From the NCBI RefSeq assembly GCF_003432485.1, contig NZ_QVNQ01000010.1:1-64000 (forward strand): a DNA stretch of 64,000 nt. Direction: 5' to 3'. Below the pieces are notes generated by a model. The model was not told the origin of the DNA and ran no database searches. It saw only the letters and a list, made by a program, of their open reading frames with translations. This document shows, one piece after another, positions 9,116 to 17,672 of this stretch (position 1 is its first letter; every line of letters begins with the position of its first letter). The position numbers and the translations under genes are program-made. Source of the DNA: Actinomadura spongiicola. GTDB lineage: Bacteria; Actinomycetota; Actinomycetes; Streptosporangiales; Streptosporangiaceae.

Positions 9116-9979
9116 TTACCGGTTGAGGTCGATGGCCTTGGCCAGGAGGTCCACCTGGGCGGGATCGGGGTCGTTGCCCATGAAGATCAGCTCGTCGCAG
9201 CCGGCCTGGTCGAAGGCGGCGATCGCGGCGGTGATCTGTTCCGAACGGGTGTAAGCGATGGAGATCCCATAGTGGGCGTATTCGTTGCCGGCGAAGGCGT
9301 AATAGGAGCCGATGGCGTCGGAGATCGCGGGCTCGGCGTCGGGGCCCAGCGCGTACATCACCGAGGCCACCACGCGAGGTGAGCCGGGTCTTCCTGCGTC
9401 CGCCCAGGCTTGTCGCAGGTGGGGGGTGAAGTCCTGCACACCTTCGACGGTCGCGTCGCCGGCGATCCAGCCCGTTCCCCGTGCGGCGATGCGGCGCAGG
9501 GTCGCCTTGGAGGTACCGCCGAACAGGAGGGCGGGCCCGCCGGGGGTGGCGGGACGCGGGCCCACGGGATCATCGTCGGTCGTGGCCGTCGCGAGGCGGT
9601 CGAGGAGCCGGTCGAACTGTGCGCCTCTCGTGCCGTAGTCGACCTCGCTCAGCTCGAAGTCGTCCTGCCGGAGTCCCGGGGCGAGTCCCAGGCGCAGGCG
9701 GCCGGGCCCGGCGAGCTGGTCCAGCGTGGCGACGGTCTTGGCGAACAGGGCGTGGTTGGCGCGCAGAGGTGCGAGAAGCACGCTGGTCATCAGCCGGATG
9801 CGCGAGGTGGCGCCCGCCGCGGCGGCCAACGTGATCAGCGGCTCCGGCGTCCACCAGGCGAGGCGGTCGCTGACGCTGAGGGTGGCGAAACCGCGCGCTT
9901 CGGCGCGGCGGGCCCATTCCACCAGGACGGTGCCGTCGGTCCAGCGGGCATGACCGGGCAACCCGATACCGATGTCCAT
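9116..9979 (-). CDS. LLM-class flavin/F420-dependent oxidoreductase
   Basis: 287 residues of the luciferase-like TIM-barrel superfamily. The N-terminus MDIGIGLPGHARW, the ATSRIRLMTSVLLAPLR strand and the GRLRLGLAPGLRQDDF segment are typical of F420-dependent or FMN-dependent members of actinobacteria. They reduce or oxidise small molecules with a diffusible deazaflavin or flavin; the substrate cannot be told. The gene follows the DsbA-like gene on the same strand with a 61-base gap, so co-transcription is likely. No signal peptide, so it is cytoplasmic. Confidence 0.9.
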   Translation of the reverse strand: MDIGIGLPGHARWTDGTVLVEWARRAEARGFATLSVSDRLAWWTPEPLITLAAAAGATSRIRLMTSVLLAPLRANHALFAKTVATLDQLAGPGRLRLGLAPGLRQDDFELSEVDYGTRGAQFDRLLDRLATATTDDDPVGPRPATPGGPALLFGGTSKATLRRIAARGTGWIAGDATVEGVQDFTPHLRQAWADAGRPGSPRVVASVMYALGPDAEPAISDAIGSYYAFAGNEYAHYGISIAYTRSEQITAAIAAFDQAGCDELIFMGNDPDPAQVDLLAKAIDLNR

Positions 9980-10040
9980 CGCAGGGTGCGTTCCTTTCAG
10001 AAGAAGTGGTGCGCATGAGGGGACGAGGCCGGATGGCCGG

Positions 10041-10673
10041 TCAGGAGTCGGAGCCGCCGGTGGCGGGCCGTAGCAGGCGCCGCAGGACGGGGACGGGCTG
10101 GACGCCGGGGACCGGCGGGCGGCCGTCGATCACCAGGCTGGGTACGCCGGTGACACCGTGCTCCGCCGCGCGGCGTCGATCGGCGCGGACGTCGTCGGTG
10201 TAGGCGTCGCCGTCGAGGACGGCGCGCACCTCGTCGGTGTCCAGCCCGGCTTTGCCGCCGAGGTCCTGGAGGACGTGCGCGTCGGCCACGTTGAGGCCAT
10301 CGGTGTGGTACGCGTTCAGCAGCAGTTCCATCATCTGGTCCGCCTGGCCGTGCTGGGCGGCCAGTTTGACCAACCGGTGGGCGTCGAAGGTGTTCACCGG
10401 GCGCGCCAGATGCAGGTTCAGCTCCAGTCCCTCCGCCGCTCCCAGCGAACGGATGCGGTCGATGCGGGCGGAAGCCTGCTCGCCCCACCAGCCGGACATG
10501 GCCTCGGCGGCGGTCGGGCCGGGAGTCCGGCCTTCGTCCGGCGCCAGTTCGTAGGCGCGCCACACGAGGTCGACGTCGTCGTGGTCGGGCTGGTCGGCCA
10601 GTGCGCTGGTCAGGCGTCTCTTGCCGATGTAGCACCAAGGGCACAGAACATCGGCGAACATCTCAAGTCTCAT
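10041..10673 (-). CDS. DsbA-family (FrnE-like) oxidoreductase
   Basis: 210 residues with a thioredoxin-fold CPWC active site (C11 and C14) at the N-terminus and the conserved cis-Pro context GVTGVPSLVIDG near residue 185. Cytoplasmic FrnE-like proteins have no signal peptide, as here, and act in thiol/disulfide exchange or isomerisation. ATG 10673 is preceded by AGGAC at a suitable distance; the long upstream extension of the same frame is not protein-like. It probably forms a small operon with the LLM oxidoreductase downstream. Confidence 0.9.
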   Translation of the reverse strand: MRLEMFADVLCPWCYIGKRRLTSALADQPDHDDVDLVWRAYELAPDEGRTPGPTAAEAMSGWWGEQASARIDRIRSLGAAEGLELNLHLARPVNTFDAHRLVKLAAQHGQADQMMELLLNAYHTDGLNVADAHVLQDLGGKAGLDTDEVRAVLDGDAYTDDVRADRRRAAEHGVTGVPSLVIDGRPPVPGVQPVPVLRRLLRPATGGSDS

Positions 10674-10838
10674 ACACGTCCTGCACAATGATCGGACGAC
10701 GGTGTCGTCGGCACGCCCCAAGGTCGACTGGGGTCCCGGGCGCCATCGTGCGATCTCAACCGCGGTTGAGGTCAAACAGCCTCCGGCCGATCCCTCGACT
10801 ACCAGCGGTCGGTGGGCTGGAATCTCGTGGGCGGCGGG

Positions 10839-11876
10839 ATGGTTGTCGCCGGTGTGAAGAGGATCGGCTTTCTTTCGTTCGGTCACTGGAGTGACGGCGC
10901 GGGCTCGCGGACGCGGTCGGCGGCGGACGCGCTGCTCCAGTCGATCGACCTCGCCGTGGCCGCGGAGGAACTCGGCGCCGACGGCGCCTACTTCCGGGTG
11001 CACCACTTCGCGAGACAGTTGGCCTCGCCGTTCCCGCTGCTGTCGGCGATCGGCGCGAAGACGTCGCGCATCGAGATCGGCACCGGCGTGATCGATATGC
11101 GTTACGAGAACCCGATGTACTTCGCCGAGACCGCCGGGGCGGCCGACCTGATCTCCGGTGGGCGGCTGCAACTGGGCATCAGCCGGGGGTCACCGGAACA
11201 GGTCATCGACGGGTGGCGGTACTTCGGGTACGAGCCGTCCGAGGGCGACACCGATGCCGACATGGCGCGGAAGCACACCGAGGTACTGCTCACGGTGCTG
11301 CGGGGCAGGGGCTTCGCGCAGCCGAATCCGCGGCCGATGTTCCCCAACCCGCCTGGCCTGCTGCGCGTCGAGCCGCATTCCGAGGGGCTGCGCGAGCGCA
11401 TCTGGTGGGGTTCGGGTTCCAACGCCACCAGCGTGTGGGCGGCCAAGCTGGGCATGAACCTGCAAAGCTCCACGCTCAAGGACGATGAGACCGGCGAGCC
11501 GTTGCACGTCCAGCAGCGCAAGCAGATCGAGGCGTACCGGCAGGCGTGGAAGGACGCCGGACACGAACGTGAGCCGCGCGTGTCGGTCAGCCGCAGCATT
11601 TTCGCGCTGACCAGCGATCTGGATCGCGCCTATTTCGGCCGGAACGCCGACTCGGGTGACCAGATCGGAATGATCGACGAGAAGACCAGGGCGATCTTCG
11701 GACGCTCGTACGCGGCCGAGCCGGACGTTCTGGTCGAGCAGCTCGCGGGCGACGAGGCCATTCAGGCCGCCGACACGCTGCTGCTCACGGTTCCCAACCA
11801 GCTCGGCGTGGACTACAACGCGCACGTCCTGGAGAACATCCTGACCCACGTGGCACCGGAACTCGGCTGGCGCTGA
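10839..11876 (+). CDS. LLM-class flavin-dependent oxidoreductase
   Basis: About 345 residues, luciferase-like fold. IGFLSFGHW at the N-terminus, GADGAYFRVHHFARQLASPFPLLSAIGAKTSRIEIGTG and GGRLQLGISRGSPEQV are FMN/F420-binding core segments. The family includes alkanal-type monooxygenases and N-oxidases. It is larger than the LLM protein at 9116 and not a close paralog. It is divergent from the DsbA-like gene with a 165-base intergenic region. I took ATG 10839 with GGCGGG just upstream; GTG 10854 would also give a complete fold. Confidence 0.88.
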   Translation: MVVAGVKRIGFLSFGHWSDGAGSRTRSAADALLQSIDLAVAAEELGADGAYFRVHHFARQLASPFPLLSAIGAKTSRIEIGTGVIDMRYENPMYFAETAGAADLISGGRLQLGISRGSPEQVIDGWRYFGYEPSEGDTDADMARKHTEVLLTVLRGRGFAQPNPRPMFPNPPGLLRVEPHSEGLRERIWWGSGSNATSVWAAKLGMNLQSSTLKDDETGEPLHVQQRKQIEAYRQAWKDAGHEREPRVSVSRSIFALTSDLDRAYFGRNADSGDQIGMIDEKTRAIFGRSYAAEPDVLVEQLAGDEAIQAADTLLLTVPNQLGVDYNAHVLENILTHVAPELGWR

Positions 11877-12017
11877 GAGCGCAGCCGGTACTGGCAGGGC
11901 TCGCGGATCGCGATACACGCGGCGTATGCGGACGGTGACTCACGGGCCCGTTGTCTTTTGGGGACTAGCGCGCTTGGCGGGCAGACCAGAGGTTTCCGAC
12001 GAAATTTCGGGCGGCGG

Positions 12018-12047
12018 TGTCGGATCGGGGTGGTCGCGTTCGTAGTC
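12018..12047 (+). promoter_or_regulatory. Putative ECF-sigma promoter of the RibD-type gene
   Basis: TGTCGG (12018-12023), a 17-base spacer, then CGTAGTC (12041-12047), followed by GGGGTGAG. The same CGTAGTCGGGGTGAG string occurs 867 bases downstream in front of the YCII gene, again with a GTC-containing hexamer 17 bases upstream. Published ECF42 target promoters have a TGTCGA-like -35 and a CGA/TC-type -10, so this fits control by the sigma factor encoded at 13295. Confidence 0.55.
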
Positions 12048-12094
12048 GGGGTGAGGTCGTCCATACGGGACGTCCCCGGAGGAGGAGCGCGATC

Positions 12095-12703
12095 ATGAAA
12101 CTGACGACCATGACGCAGGTCACCGTCGACGGAGTGATGCAGGGCAACGGCCCGATCGACCTGGACCGTGGCGACGGGTTCGAGCGTCGCGGCTGGGCCA
12201 TGGGGGTGGGTGACGACGACACCAGGGCGTTGATCACCGAGACCTACCGGCGCGCCGACGCGTTCCTGTTCGGTCGGCGGACCTACGAGCTGTTCGCCGG
12301 TTCCTGGGGGACGATCGGAGAGATGCGCGCCCACCCCATCGGCGTGGCGTTGCATGACACGCCGAAGTACGTCGCGTCGAGCACGCTCACCGCGCCGGGC
12401 TGGGCGAACACGACCGTTCTGTCCGGTGACCCCATGGCGGCCATCGGCGAGTTGAAGGCCAAGCCGGGGGGTGAGTTGCAGGTGCACGGTAGCGGCACCC
12501 TGATCCGCGGGCTGCTGGAGAACGATCTCGTCGACGAGATGACTCTGATCATCGTCCCGGTGGTCGTCGGCCAGGGCATGCGGCTGTTCCCCGACAGCGG
12601 CCCGGACATCGCGCTTTCCCTGGTCGACTCGCGAGTCGACTCGAAGGGTGTGACGACCCAGGTGTTCCGGCCGGCCGGACGTCCGCAGTATGCGATCGCC
12701 TGA
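12095..12703 (+). CDS. Dihydrofolate reductase family (RibD C-terminal) protein
   Basis: 202 residues of the RibD_C/DHFR-like fold: MKLTTMTQVTVDGVMQ at the start, FLFGRRTYELFAG in the middle, and the LQVHGSGTLIRGLLENDLVDEM nucleotide-binding region followed by VVVGQGMRLF. These proteins are NADPH-dependent reductases of unknown substrate and are commonly found beside YCII and ECF sigma genes. ATG 12095 has an excellent GGAGGAGG site; a longer GTG start at 12017 is not needed. A putative ECF-type promoter lies 48 bases upstream, shared in sequence with the YCII gene. Confidence 0.92.
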   Translation: MKLTTMTQVTVDGVMQGNGPIDLDRGDGFERRGWAMGVGDDDTRALITETYRRADAFLFGRRTYELFAGSWGTIGEMRAHPIGVALHDTPKYVASSTLTAPGWANTTVLSGDPMAAIGELKAKPGGELQVHGSGTLIRGLLENDLVDEMTLIIVPVVVGQGMRLFPDSGPDIALSLVDSRVDSKGVTTQVFRPAGRPQYAIA

Positions 12704-12744
12704 ATGGCGGGAGCGGAACCCAACCACCGGCTAGGACGGGAACG

Positions 12745-12912
12745 ATGACCGATTCGACGGCGGACAGTGGGCCCAGGCCCTTCCGATTCGGGGTCGTCGC
12801 TCCGCTCGGATCAAACCTGGCGACGTGGCGGGTCCGGGTGCGCCGTATCGCCGACAGCGGCTACTCCACGCTGCTGATGCCCGACGTCCCGCGATGGCAA
12901 CCGGCGTCGTAG
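12745..12912 (+). pseudogene. N-terminal remnant of an LLM-class oxidoreductase
   Basis: A 55-codon frame beginning RPFRFGVVAPLGSN and continuing W...VRRIADSGYSTLLMPD, which matches the first 50 residues of F420-dependent LLM enzymes that are normally about 290 residues long. It stops at TAG 12912, exactly where the putative promoter of the YCII gene begins. The rest of the gene is missing, so this looks like a deletion scar; a functional short peptide is unlikely. Confidence 0.6.
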
Positions 12913-12914
12913 TC
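12885..12914 (+). promoter_or_regulatory. Putative ECF-sigma promoter of the YCII-sigma operon
   Basis: CGTCCC (12885-12890), 17 bases, CGTAGTC (12908-12914) followed by GGGGTGAG. The -10-like part and the eight bases after it are identical to the copy at 12041. It lies 55 bases before the YCII start. The -35 hexamer shares only GTC with the other copy, so this site may be weaker. Confidence 0.5.
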
Positions 12915-12968
12915 GGGGTGAGAGGCCGCCGCCGCGGGACGTCCATGACCACGGGAGATGATGTCCAG

Positions 12969-13298
12969 ATGCAGTACCTGGTCTCGGTGATCCACGACGA
13001 CGGCGGCCTCGCCACGCCCGACGAGCAGGCCGCGATCGACGTCTTCAACGAGCGGCTCCAGGCCGAGGGGCACTGGGTGTTCGCCGCCGGTCTCGGGGCA
13101 CCCGGCACGGCCACCGTCATCGACAACCGGGGCGAGGAGGCGGTCGTCACCGACGGGCCCTTCGTGGAGACCAAGGAGTACCTCGTCGGCTTCTGGATTA
13201 TGGAGGCGCCGAACCTCGACGTGGCGCTCAGGCTGGCCGCCGAAGGGTCGAGGGCCTGCAATCGGAAGGTCGAGGTGCGGCCGATACTGGGCGAGTGA
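12969..13298 (+). CDS. YCII-related (DGPF) protein
   Basis: 109 residues with the YCII/DGPF fold: MQYLVSVIHDDGG, LGAPGTATVIDN and the signature VTDGPFVETKEYLVGFW, then a C-terminal EVRPI strand. These small proteins almost always sit directly before ECF42 sigma factors and are thought to be sigma targets or partners in a stress response. Biochemical function is unknown. The stop overlaps the sigma start (GTGA), so the two are translated together. Confidence 0.93.
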   Translation: MQYLVSVIHDDGGLATPDEQAAIDVFNERLQAEGHWVFAAGLGAPGTATVIDNRGEEAVVTDGPFVETKEYLVGFWIMEAPNLDVALRLAAEGSRACNRKVEVRPILGE

Positions 13299-14533
13299 GC
13301 AGGGTCGACGTCCGAGACGCGATCACCCGGGCCCATCACGGGGAGTGGGGACGGGTGGTCGCCTCCCTGACCAGGCGTTTCGGTGACCTCGACATCGCCG
13401 AGGACGCGGCGGCCGAGGCGTTCGCGGCCGCCGTCGAGCGGTGGCCGGACGACGGCGTACCTCCCAACCCCGGCGCCTGGCTGACCACGACCGCCAACCG
13501 CAGGGCCATCGACCGGATCCGGCGCGAGAGCAAGCGCGCCGGCAAGCACAAGGAGGCCCAGGTGTTGCACGACGACCCGCCCGAGCCTCCCGGCGCCATC
13601 GACGACGACCGGCTCCGGCTGATCTTCACCTGCTGTCACCCCGAGCTGGGCATCGAGGCCAGGGTGGCGTTGACGCTGCGCATGGTCGCCGGTCTGACCG
13701 TCCCCGAGATCGCCCGCGCGTTCCTGGTGCGGGAGACCGCCATGGAGCAGCGGATCACCCGCGCCAAAGCCAAGATCAAGACGGCTCGTATCCCGTACCG
13801 GGTGCCGTCCGCCGAGGATCTTCCCGCACGCGTCTCCGGTGTGCTCGCCGTCCTGTACCTCGTCTTCAACGAGGGCTATCTGGCGACCGGCCCCGGTACC
13901 GATCCGGTACGTCCGGGGCTGACCGCCGAGGCGATCCGGCTCACCCGTCTCGTCCGCGCCCTCCTACCGGACGACGGTGAGGTGACCGGACTGCTGGCGC
14001 TGATGCTCCTCACCGAGGCCCGGCGAACCGCCCGGGTGTCGGCCACCGGTGCACTGGTCGCCCTCGCCGACCAGGACCGCGGAACCTGGAACACGGCCCT
14101 GATCGCCGAGGGCCACCGGCTGGTACGCGAGCGCCTCGCCGCGGCCGCCGCCGGAACGGCTCCGGGCCGCTACCAGATCCTCGCGGCGATCAACGCCGTG
14201 CACACCTCAGCCCGCGACGTCCGCGACACCGACTGGTCGCAGATCCTCGCCCTCTACGACCGGCTCGTCCGCCTCGACCCCTCGCCGATCATCGCCCTCA
14301 ACCGGGCCATCGCGGTCGCCGAACTCGACGGACCCGAGGTGGCGCTGGCGGCCGTCGACCGCCTTGGGGACCGGCTGTCCGGATACCACGCCTTCCACGC
14401 GACCCGCGCCGACCTGCTACGCCGGCTGGGCCACGGTCACGAGTCACGCGCCGCCTACGACAAGGCCATCGATCTGGCGGGCAACACCGCAGAGATCGCC
14501 TACCTGAAACGCCGCCGCGACCAACTGGGGTGA
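13295..14533 (+). CDS. ECF-type sigma factor, ECF42 group
   Basis: 412 residues. Sigma region 2 spans about residues 10-80 (DIAEDAAAEAFAAAVERWP), sigma region 4 about 110-165 (RMVAGLTVPEIARAFLVRETAMEQRITRAK). The long C-terminal half is the DUF6596/TPR-like extension, including VLYLVFNEGYLATG and LALMLLTEARR, that defines this group and is thought to replace a classical anti-sigma factor. No anti-sigma gene is present nearby, as expected. GTG 13295 overlaps the YCII stop. It likely directs transcription of the YCII and RibD-type genes upstream. Confidence 0.93.
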   Translation: MSRVDVRDAITRAHHGEWGRVVASLTRRFGDLDIAEDAAAEAFAAAVERWPDDGVPPNPGAWLTTTANRRAIDRIRRESKRAGKHKEAQVLHDDPPEPPGAIDDDRLRLIFTCCHPELGIEARVALTLRMVAGLTVPEIARAFLVRETAMEQRITRAKAKIKTARIPYRVPSAEDLPARVSGVLAVLYLVFNEGYLATGPGTDPVRPGLTAEAIRLTRLVRALLPDDGEVTGLLALMLLTEARRTARVSATGALVALADQDRGTWNTALIAEGHRLVRERLAAAAAGTAPGRYQILAAINAVHTSARDVRDTDWSQILALYDRLVRLDPSPIIALNRAIAVAELDGPEVALAAVDRLGDRLSGYHAFHATRADLLRRLGHGHESRAAYDKAIDLAGNTAEIAYLKRRRDQLG

Positions 14534-14581
14534 CGCCCGAGCACTGGAGCCTGGTCGCCGCCGGATGCGAGACTGCCGCTC

Positions 14582-15019
14582 ATGGCGATCGAGATCAGAT
14601 CAGCGGGTGTCGACGACGCGTCCCGGATCACCGTGTTGCTTGATCAGCTGGGGTATCCGACAGAGCCGGCGGATGTGGCGGCCAGGCTGGAGTACTGGCT
14701 TGAGGATCCGCAAAGCACGCTGCTGGTGGCCGAGACGGAAGGCGTGGTCGCCGGTGTGGCGGCGATGCACGCGTTTCCGTTGCTGGAGCACACCGCCCGG
14801 CGGGGGCGCCTGGTCGCCCTCGTGGTCGATGACCGGGTTCGCGGCCAGGGAATCGGACGGGCGCTGGTGGACGCGGCCGAGGACCGTGCCCGGCGACTGG
14901 GATGCCGCGACATGGAGATCACCAGTTCCCGGAACCGGTCGCTGGCCCATCAGTTCTACGCGGGCATCGGGTACGACGACGCCTGCGGCAGTGCGGCCCG
15001 GTTCGTGAAAACGCTCTGA
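14582..15019 (+). CDS. GNAT-family N-acetyltransferase
   Basis: 145 residues. Motif A, which holds the acetyl-CoA pyrophosphate loop, reads LVVDDRVRGQGIGRALVDAAE near residues 80-100; motif B follows with HQFYAGIGYDD. Transfers an acetyl group from acetyl-CoA to an unknown amine. The gene stands alone, 48 bases after the sigma gene, with a poor ribosome site. Confidence 0.9.
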   Translation: MAIEIRSAGVDDASRITVLLDQLGYPTEPADVAARLEYWLEDPQSTLLVAETEGVVAGVAAMHAFPLLEHTARRGRLVALVVDDRVRGQGIGRALVDAAEDRARRLGCRDMEITSSRNRSLAHQFYAGIGYDDACGSAARFVKTL

Positions 15020-15139
15020 CGAAGCACACGACCGCTCTGACCATCTCTCGTTCGCGAACGGCCAAGGTCTAGCTGCGGAACTACCGCTGAACCTCGGCCG
15101 GGTTCGGCTCGGGAGCCTGCATGCCGTGCTTGTGCGAGC

Positions 15140-15769
15140 ATGGGCGCCATGGAGACGGCCCACCGCACGATCACGGCAGACGTGATCGCGGCACTGACAT
15201 ACTGGCCTGGCGTCTTAGTCGCAGGTCAGGAGCATCCCCCGAAACCGGTGGACCTTACCGTCCTGCCCCCGTTCTTCAACGGATTGTTGCAGGAGCTTCC
15301 CTGGTGGAATCACGACTGGAGGGTCGTCCACGCCGAGCCCGGCCTTCCATTGGAGAGAGAACGCAACCTTGCCCGCGCCACCACACGGTTCACCGAGGTG
15401 TCGGTTCCGGGCACCATCGGCTCCGGCAGTGGTGAGACCTTGCCGTTCGTCGCGAAAGTCAGGTTCACAGGCGACCAACTGGTTCGATTTCAGGCCAAGC
15501 TCGGCGACATGGTCGTCTCCCCTGCGGAAGGACCCGCTGGTCAGTTGGAGCCGCATCCGTTCGGAGCGGTATTCACCAGACTGATGGACGCGCGTGAAAT
15601 CTCGGTGAGAGCAATGGCAAGGCAAACCTTCCGGGCGGAGAGCACCATCCGCCAACTCCGCGACGGAAGGCTTAACCCGCACCCGGATCTCGCCAAGGAG
15701 GTCGCTGACGTCTTAGGCATATCCGAAGCGGACATCAGGGCAATCGCCGGACTTGACGACAGCACCTGA
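15140..15769 (+). CDS. Putative XRE-like helix-turn-helix protein
   Basis: 209 residues. The N-terminal 135 residues are a domain I do not recognise (LPPFFNGLLQELPWWNHDW, then a beta-rich stretch). The C-terminal 70 residues form a helix-turn-helix: FTRLMDAREISVRAMARQTF, ESTIRQLRDGRLNPHPDLAKEVADVLGISEADI. The latter half is typical of Cro/CI-type DNA-binding domains, which argues for a regulator. Target unknown. ATG 15149 is an alternative start three codons in. Confidence 0.7.
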   Translation: MGAMETAHRTITADVIAALTYWPGVLVAGQEHPPKPVDLTVLPPFFNGLLQELPWWNHDWRVVHAEPGLPLERERNLARATTRFTEVSVPGTIGSGSGETLPFVAKVRFTGDQLVRFQAKLGDMVVSPAEGPAGQLEPHPFGAVFTRLMDAREISVRAMARQTFRAESTIRQLRDGRLNPHPDLAKEVADVLGISEADIRAIAGLDDST

Positions 15770-15795
15770 TGCGGCATATTGCCGTTCAGCCAGGG

Positions 15796-17127
15796 CTATT
15801 GGTTCAGCTCGTCCAGCCAGCGCTGTGCGGTCGCACGGACGGCGGGATCCGGGTCGTGCAACGCCTTGCGAACTGTGTCGGCGCAGTGGCGGGCGTCTCG
15901 TTTCCACCACTGCAAGGACAGAATCGCGAGTCGGCGATTGGTGGCGTCAGGGTCGTTGGCGACGATGTCGGCGAGGTGCGGGATGACCTGTCGGCCTACA
16001 GCCGCTCCGAGGGCACGTTCACCGAGGACGCAGACGGCATGTCTGCGGACGACCGGCCAGCGCGAGCGTAGGGCGTCGGTCGCGACGCCGACTTCTTCGG
16101 CTCGGATCGTGCAGTAGCTCGTTCCCGGCCGCAGCCGCTCGGAGATGGCATCGCGGAGTTGTGGGTGGTCGGCCAGAAAACGCTCCAATGGATCGTAGGT
16201 CAGGAGCGGTGGTGTGACCGCGTGATCACGGAAAGTGGTGTAAGGCGCCGCCACCGCGTCGACGATCACTCCGGTGGGGAGGCCGGGAGCGGAGAGGACG
16301 ACTTCGAGCCGGTTCAGGCGCGACAGAGCGGCCGCGGTCCAGTGCTGGTCCGCACCGGTGGTGTGTCGCAGCGCGCGGGTGAGTGCTGCGATCACCTCGT
16401 CGGTCGGGTGGCCGATGTCGGCGAGCAGCTTCGCTGCCTTCCACCTTTCCGGGCCGTGGCTCAACAGGTCGATCAGGGCGGGGTGGGCGATGGGGCCGAG
16501 CTCACGCAGAGCCAGTTCAGCGTTCTCAGGGCCGATCGGCCCCTCCCAATCGTTGAGCGCTTGGACGTAGCGAGCCGCGCGGTCGGCTGGTTCCTTGGCC
16601 TCCATCTCGGCCTTCCAGGCATTCGCCTGAACATATCCTGGAAAGAGTCGGTACAGCTCCCGCTCGCTCAGGATGCGCCGCAGCAGCCTTTCCTCGTCAT
16701 CGTCGTCGGTCAGCAACACCACCGCGAAATGCCGGTCGGTCACGCCTGCGGCCAGCAACTGTTTGCGGGCGCGTTTGCATACCCTGGTAAGCACGGTGAG
16801 GAATCTGGCGTACGTCCGGTTCCAATGAAGCGTCGAACTTCTTCCGGCTTCGTAAGTGAGCTTCTGTTCCCAGTGCTGCCAACGGTCTTCCGGCAGCCAT
16901 TCGAACCACTGGGTTTTCCAGTCCGGGACGCTCCAGAGCAGAGCGTCGTCCGCGGCCACCTCATCGTGCGAGACGGCGCCCAGCATGGGCAGCCGGATCA
17001 CACTGTCGGTCTCGGCATAGATTTCGGCCAGCCCGGCCGCATACAGTCGCTCGCCCGTGCCGGCACGTTCAGTCACCTTTTCGACGACCCCTGCCACCAA
17101 CTCGTCCTCGAACGTCACCCAGTCCAC
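15796..17127 (-). CDS. DUF4303-like protein with C-terminal HEAT repeats
   Basis: 443 residues. The first 180 residues resemble DUF4303 proteins (YAAGLAEIYAETDSVIRLP, WFEWLPEDRWQHWEQKL). The second half is a HEAT-type helical array: ELALRELGPIAHPALIDLL, KAAKLLADIGHPTDEVIAALTRAL, HAVCVLGERALG, DPDPAVRATAQRWL. DUF4303 proteins are sometimes immunity or scaffold proteins, but no toxin is adjacent. GTG 17127 was chosen because GAGGAGGG lies 8 bases upstream; GTG 17148 is in frame but without such a site. Convergent with the XRE-like gene. Confidence 0.75.
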   Translation of the reverse strand: MDWVTFEDELVAGVVEKVTERAGTGERLYAAGLAEIYAETDSVIRLPMLGAVSHDEVAADDALLWSVPDWKTQWFEWLPEDRWQHWEQKLTYEAGRSSTLHWNRTYARFLTVLTRVCKRARKQLLAAGVTDRHFAVVLLTDDDDEERLLRRILSERELYRLFPGYVQANAWKAEMEAKEPADRAARYVQALNDWEGPIGPENAELALRELGPIAHPALIDLLSHGPERWKAAKLLADIGHPTDEVIAALTRALRHTTGADQHWTAAALSRLNRLEVVLSAPGLPTGVIVDAVAAPYTTFRDHAVTPPLLTYDPLERFLADHPQLRDAISERLRPGTSYCTIRAEEVGVATDALRSRWPVVRRHAVCVLGERALGAAVGRQVIPHLADIVANDPDATNRRLAILSLQWWKRDARHCADTVRKALHDPDPAVRATAQRWLDELNQ

Positions 17128-17252
17128 CGCAGCCACCCTCCTCGCCACACCGTCCCCCCAAAACTAGGCCCTCAGGGGTCGCTCACCGCTGCGATCTGTC
17201 ACTCCGGTCGAGATGACCTGCGACGAGTTGCCATGGCACCCCGGGGGTGGCT

Positions 17253-17639
17253 TCAGTCTTGGGAAAGCGTGAAGACGTCACCGAGGAGACAGTTGCTCCT
17301 GGGCTCGGGTGACAACGGGGCAGGTTCGTTGGGCACGATTTGCGCGCACCAGCCGCCGACCGCCAGGCCGTCGGCGGCGTAACCGGAGAGGCGGCTGTCG
17401 GTCGCGTCGCCGAGCAGACCGGCGTGTTCCAGGATGACGAACAGCGCGTCCGCGGCGCAGGTCACCATCTCGGACGCTTCGGCGGCGCCGGTGCCTGGGT
17501 TGAGTTCGCGGTAGAGGCGGCGTGCGGCGGCGAGGAGGCGGCCCGCGTCGGTGACGGTGAAGTCGCGTCGCAGCCGTACCGACAGGGCCATCTCGTCGGT
17601 GAGCGGTTCGTCTCCGGTCGTACCGTCCTCCTCGGGCAT
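17253..17639 (-). CDS. Conserved hypothetical protein
   Basis: 128 residues, mostly helical, acidic N-terminus, with RRDFTVTDAGRLLAAARRLYRELNPG and a central Ala-rich helix. I do not recognise a family. ATG 17639 is the first start. It follows the Dps gene on the same strand with a 33-base gap, so the two may be co-transcribed. Confidence 0.6.
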   Translation of the reverse strand: MPEEDGTTGDEPLTDEMALSVRLRRDFTVTDAGRLLAAARRLYRELNPGTGAAEASEMVTCAADALFVILEHAGLLGDATDSRLSGYAADGLAVGGWCAQIVPNEPAPLSPEPRSNCLLGDVFTLSQD

Positions 17640-17672
17640 GCGGGCAGAGTACGGGAACCCGATCCGCCCGAA

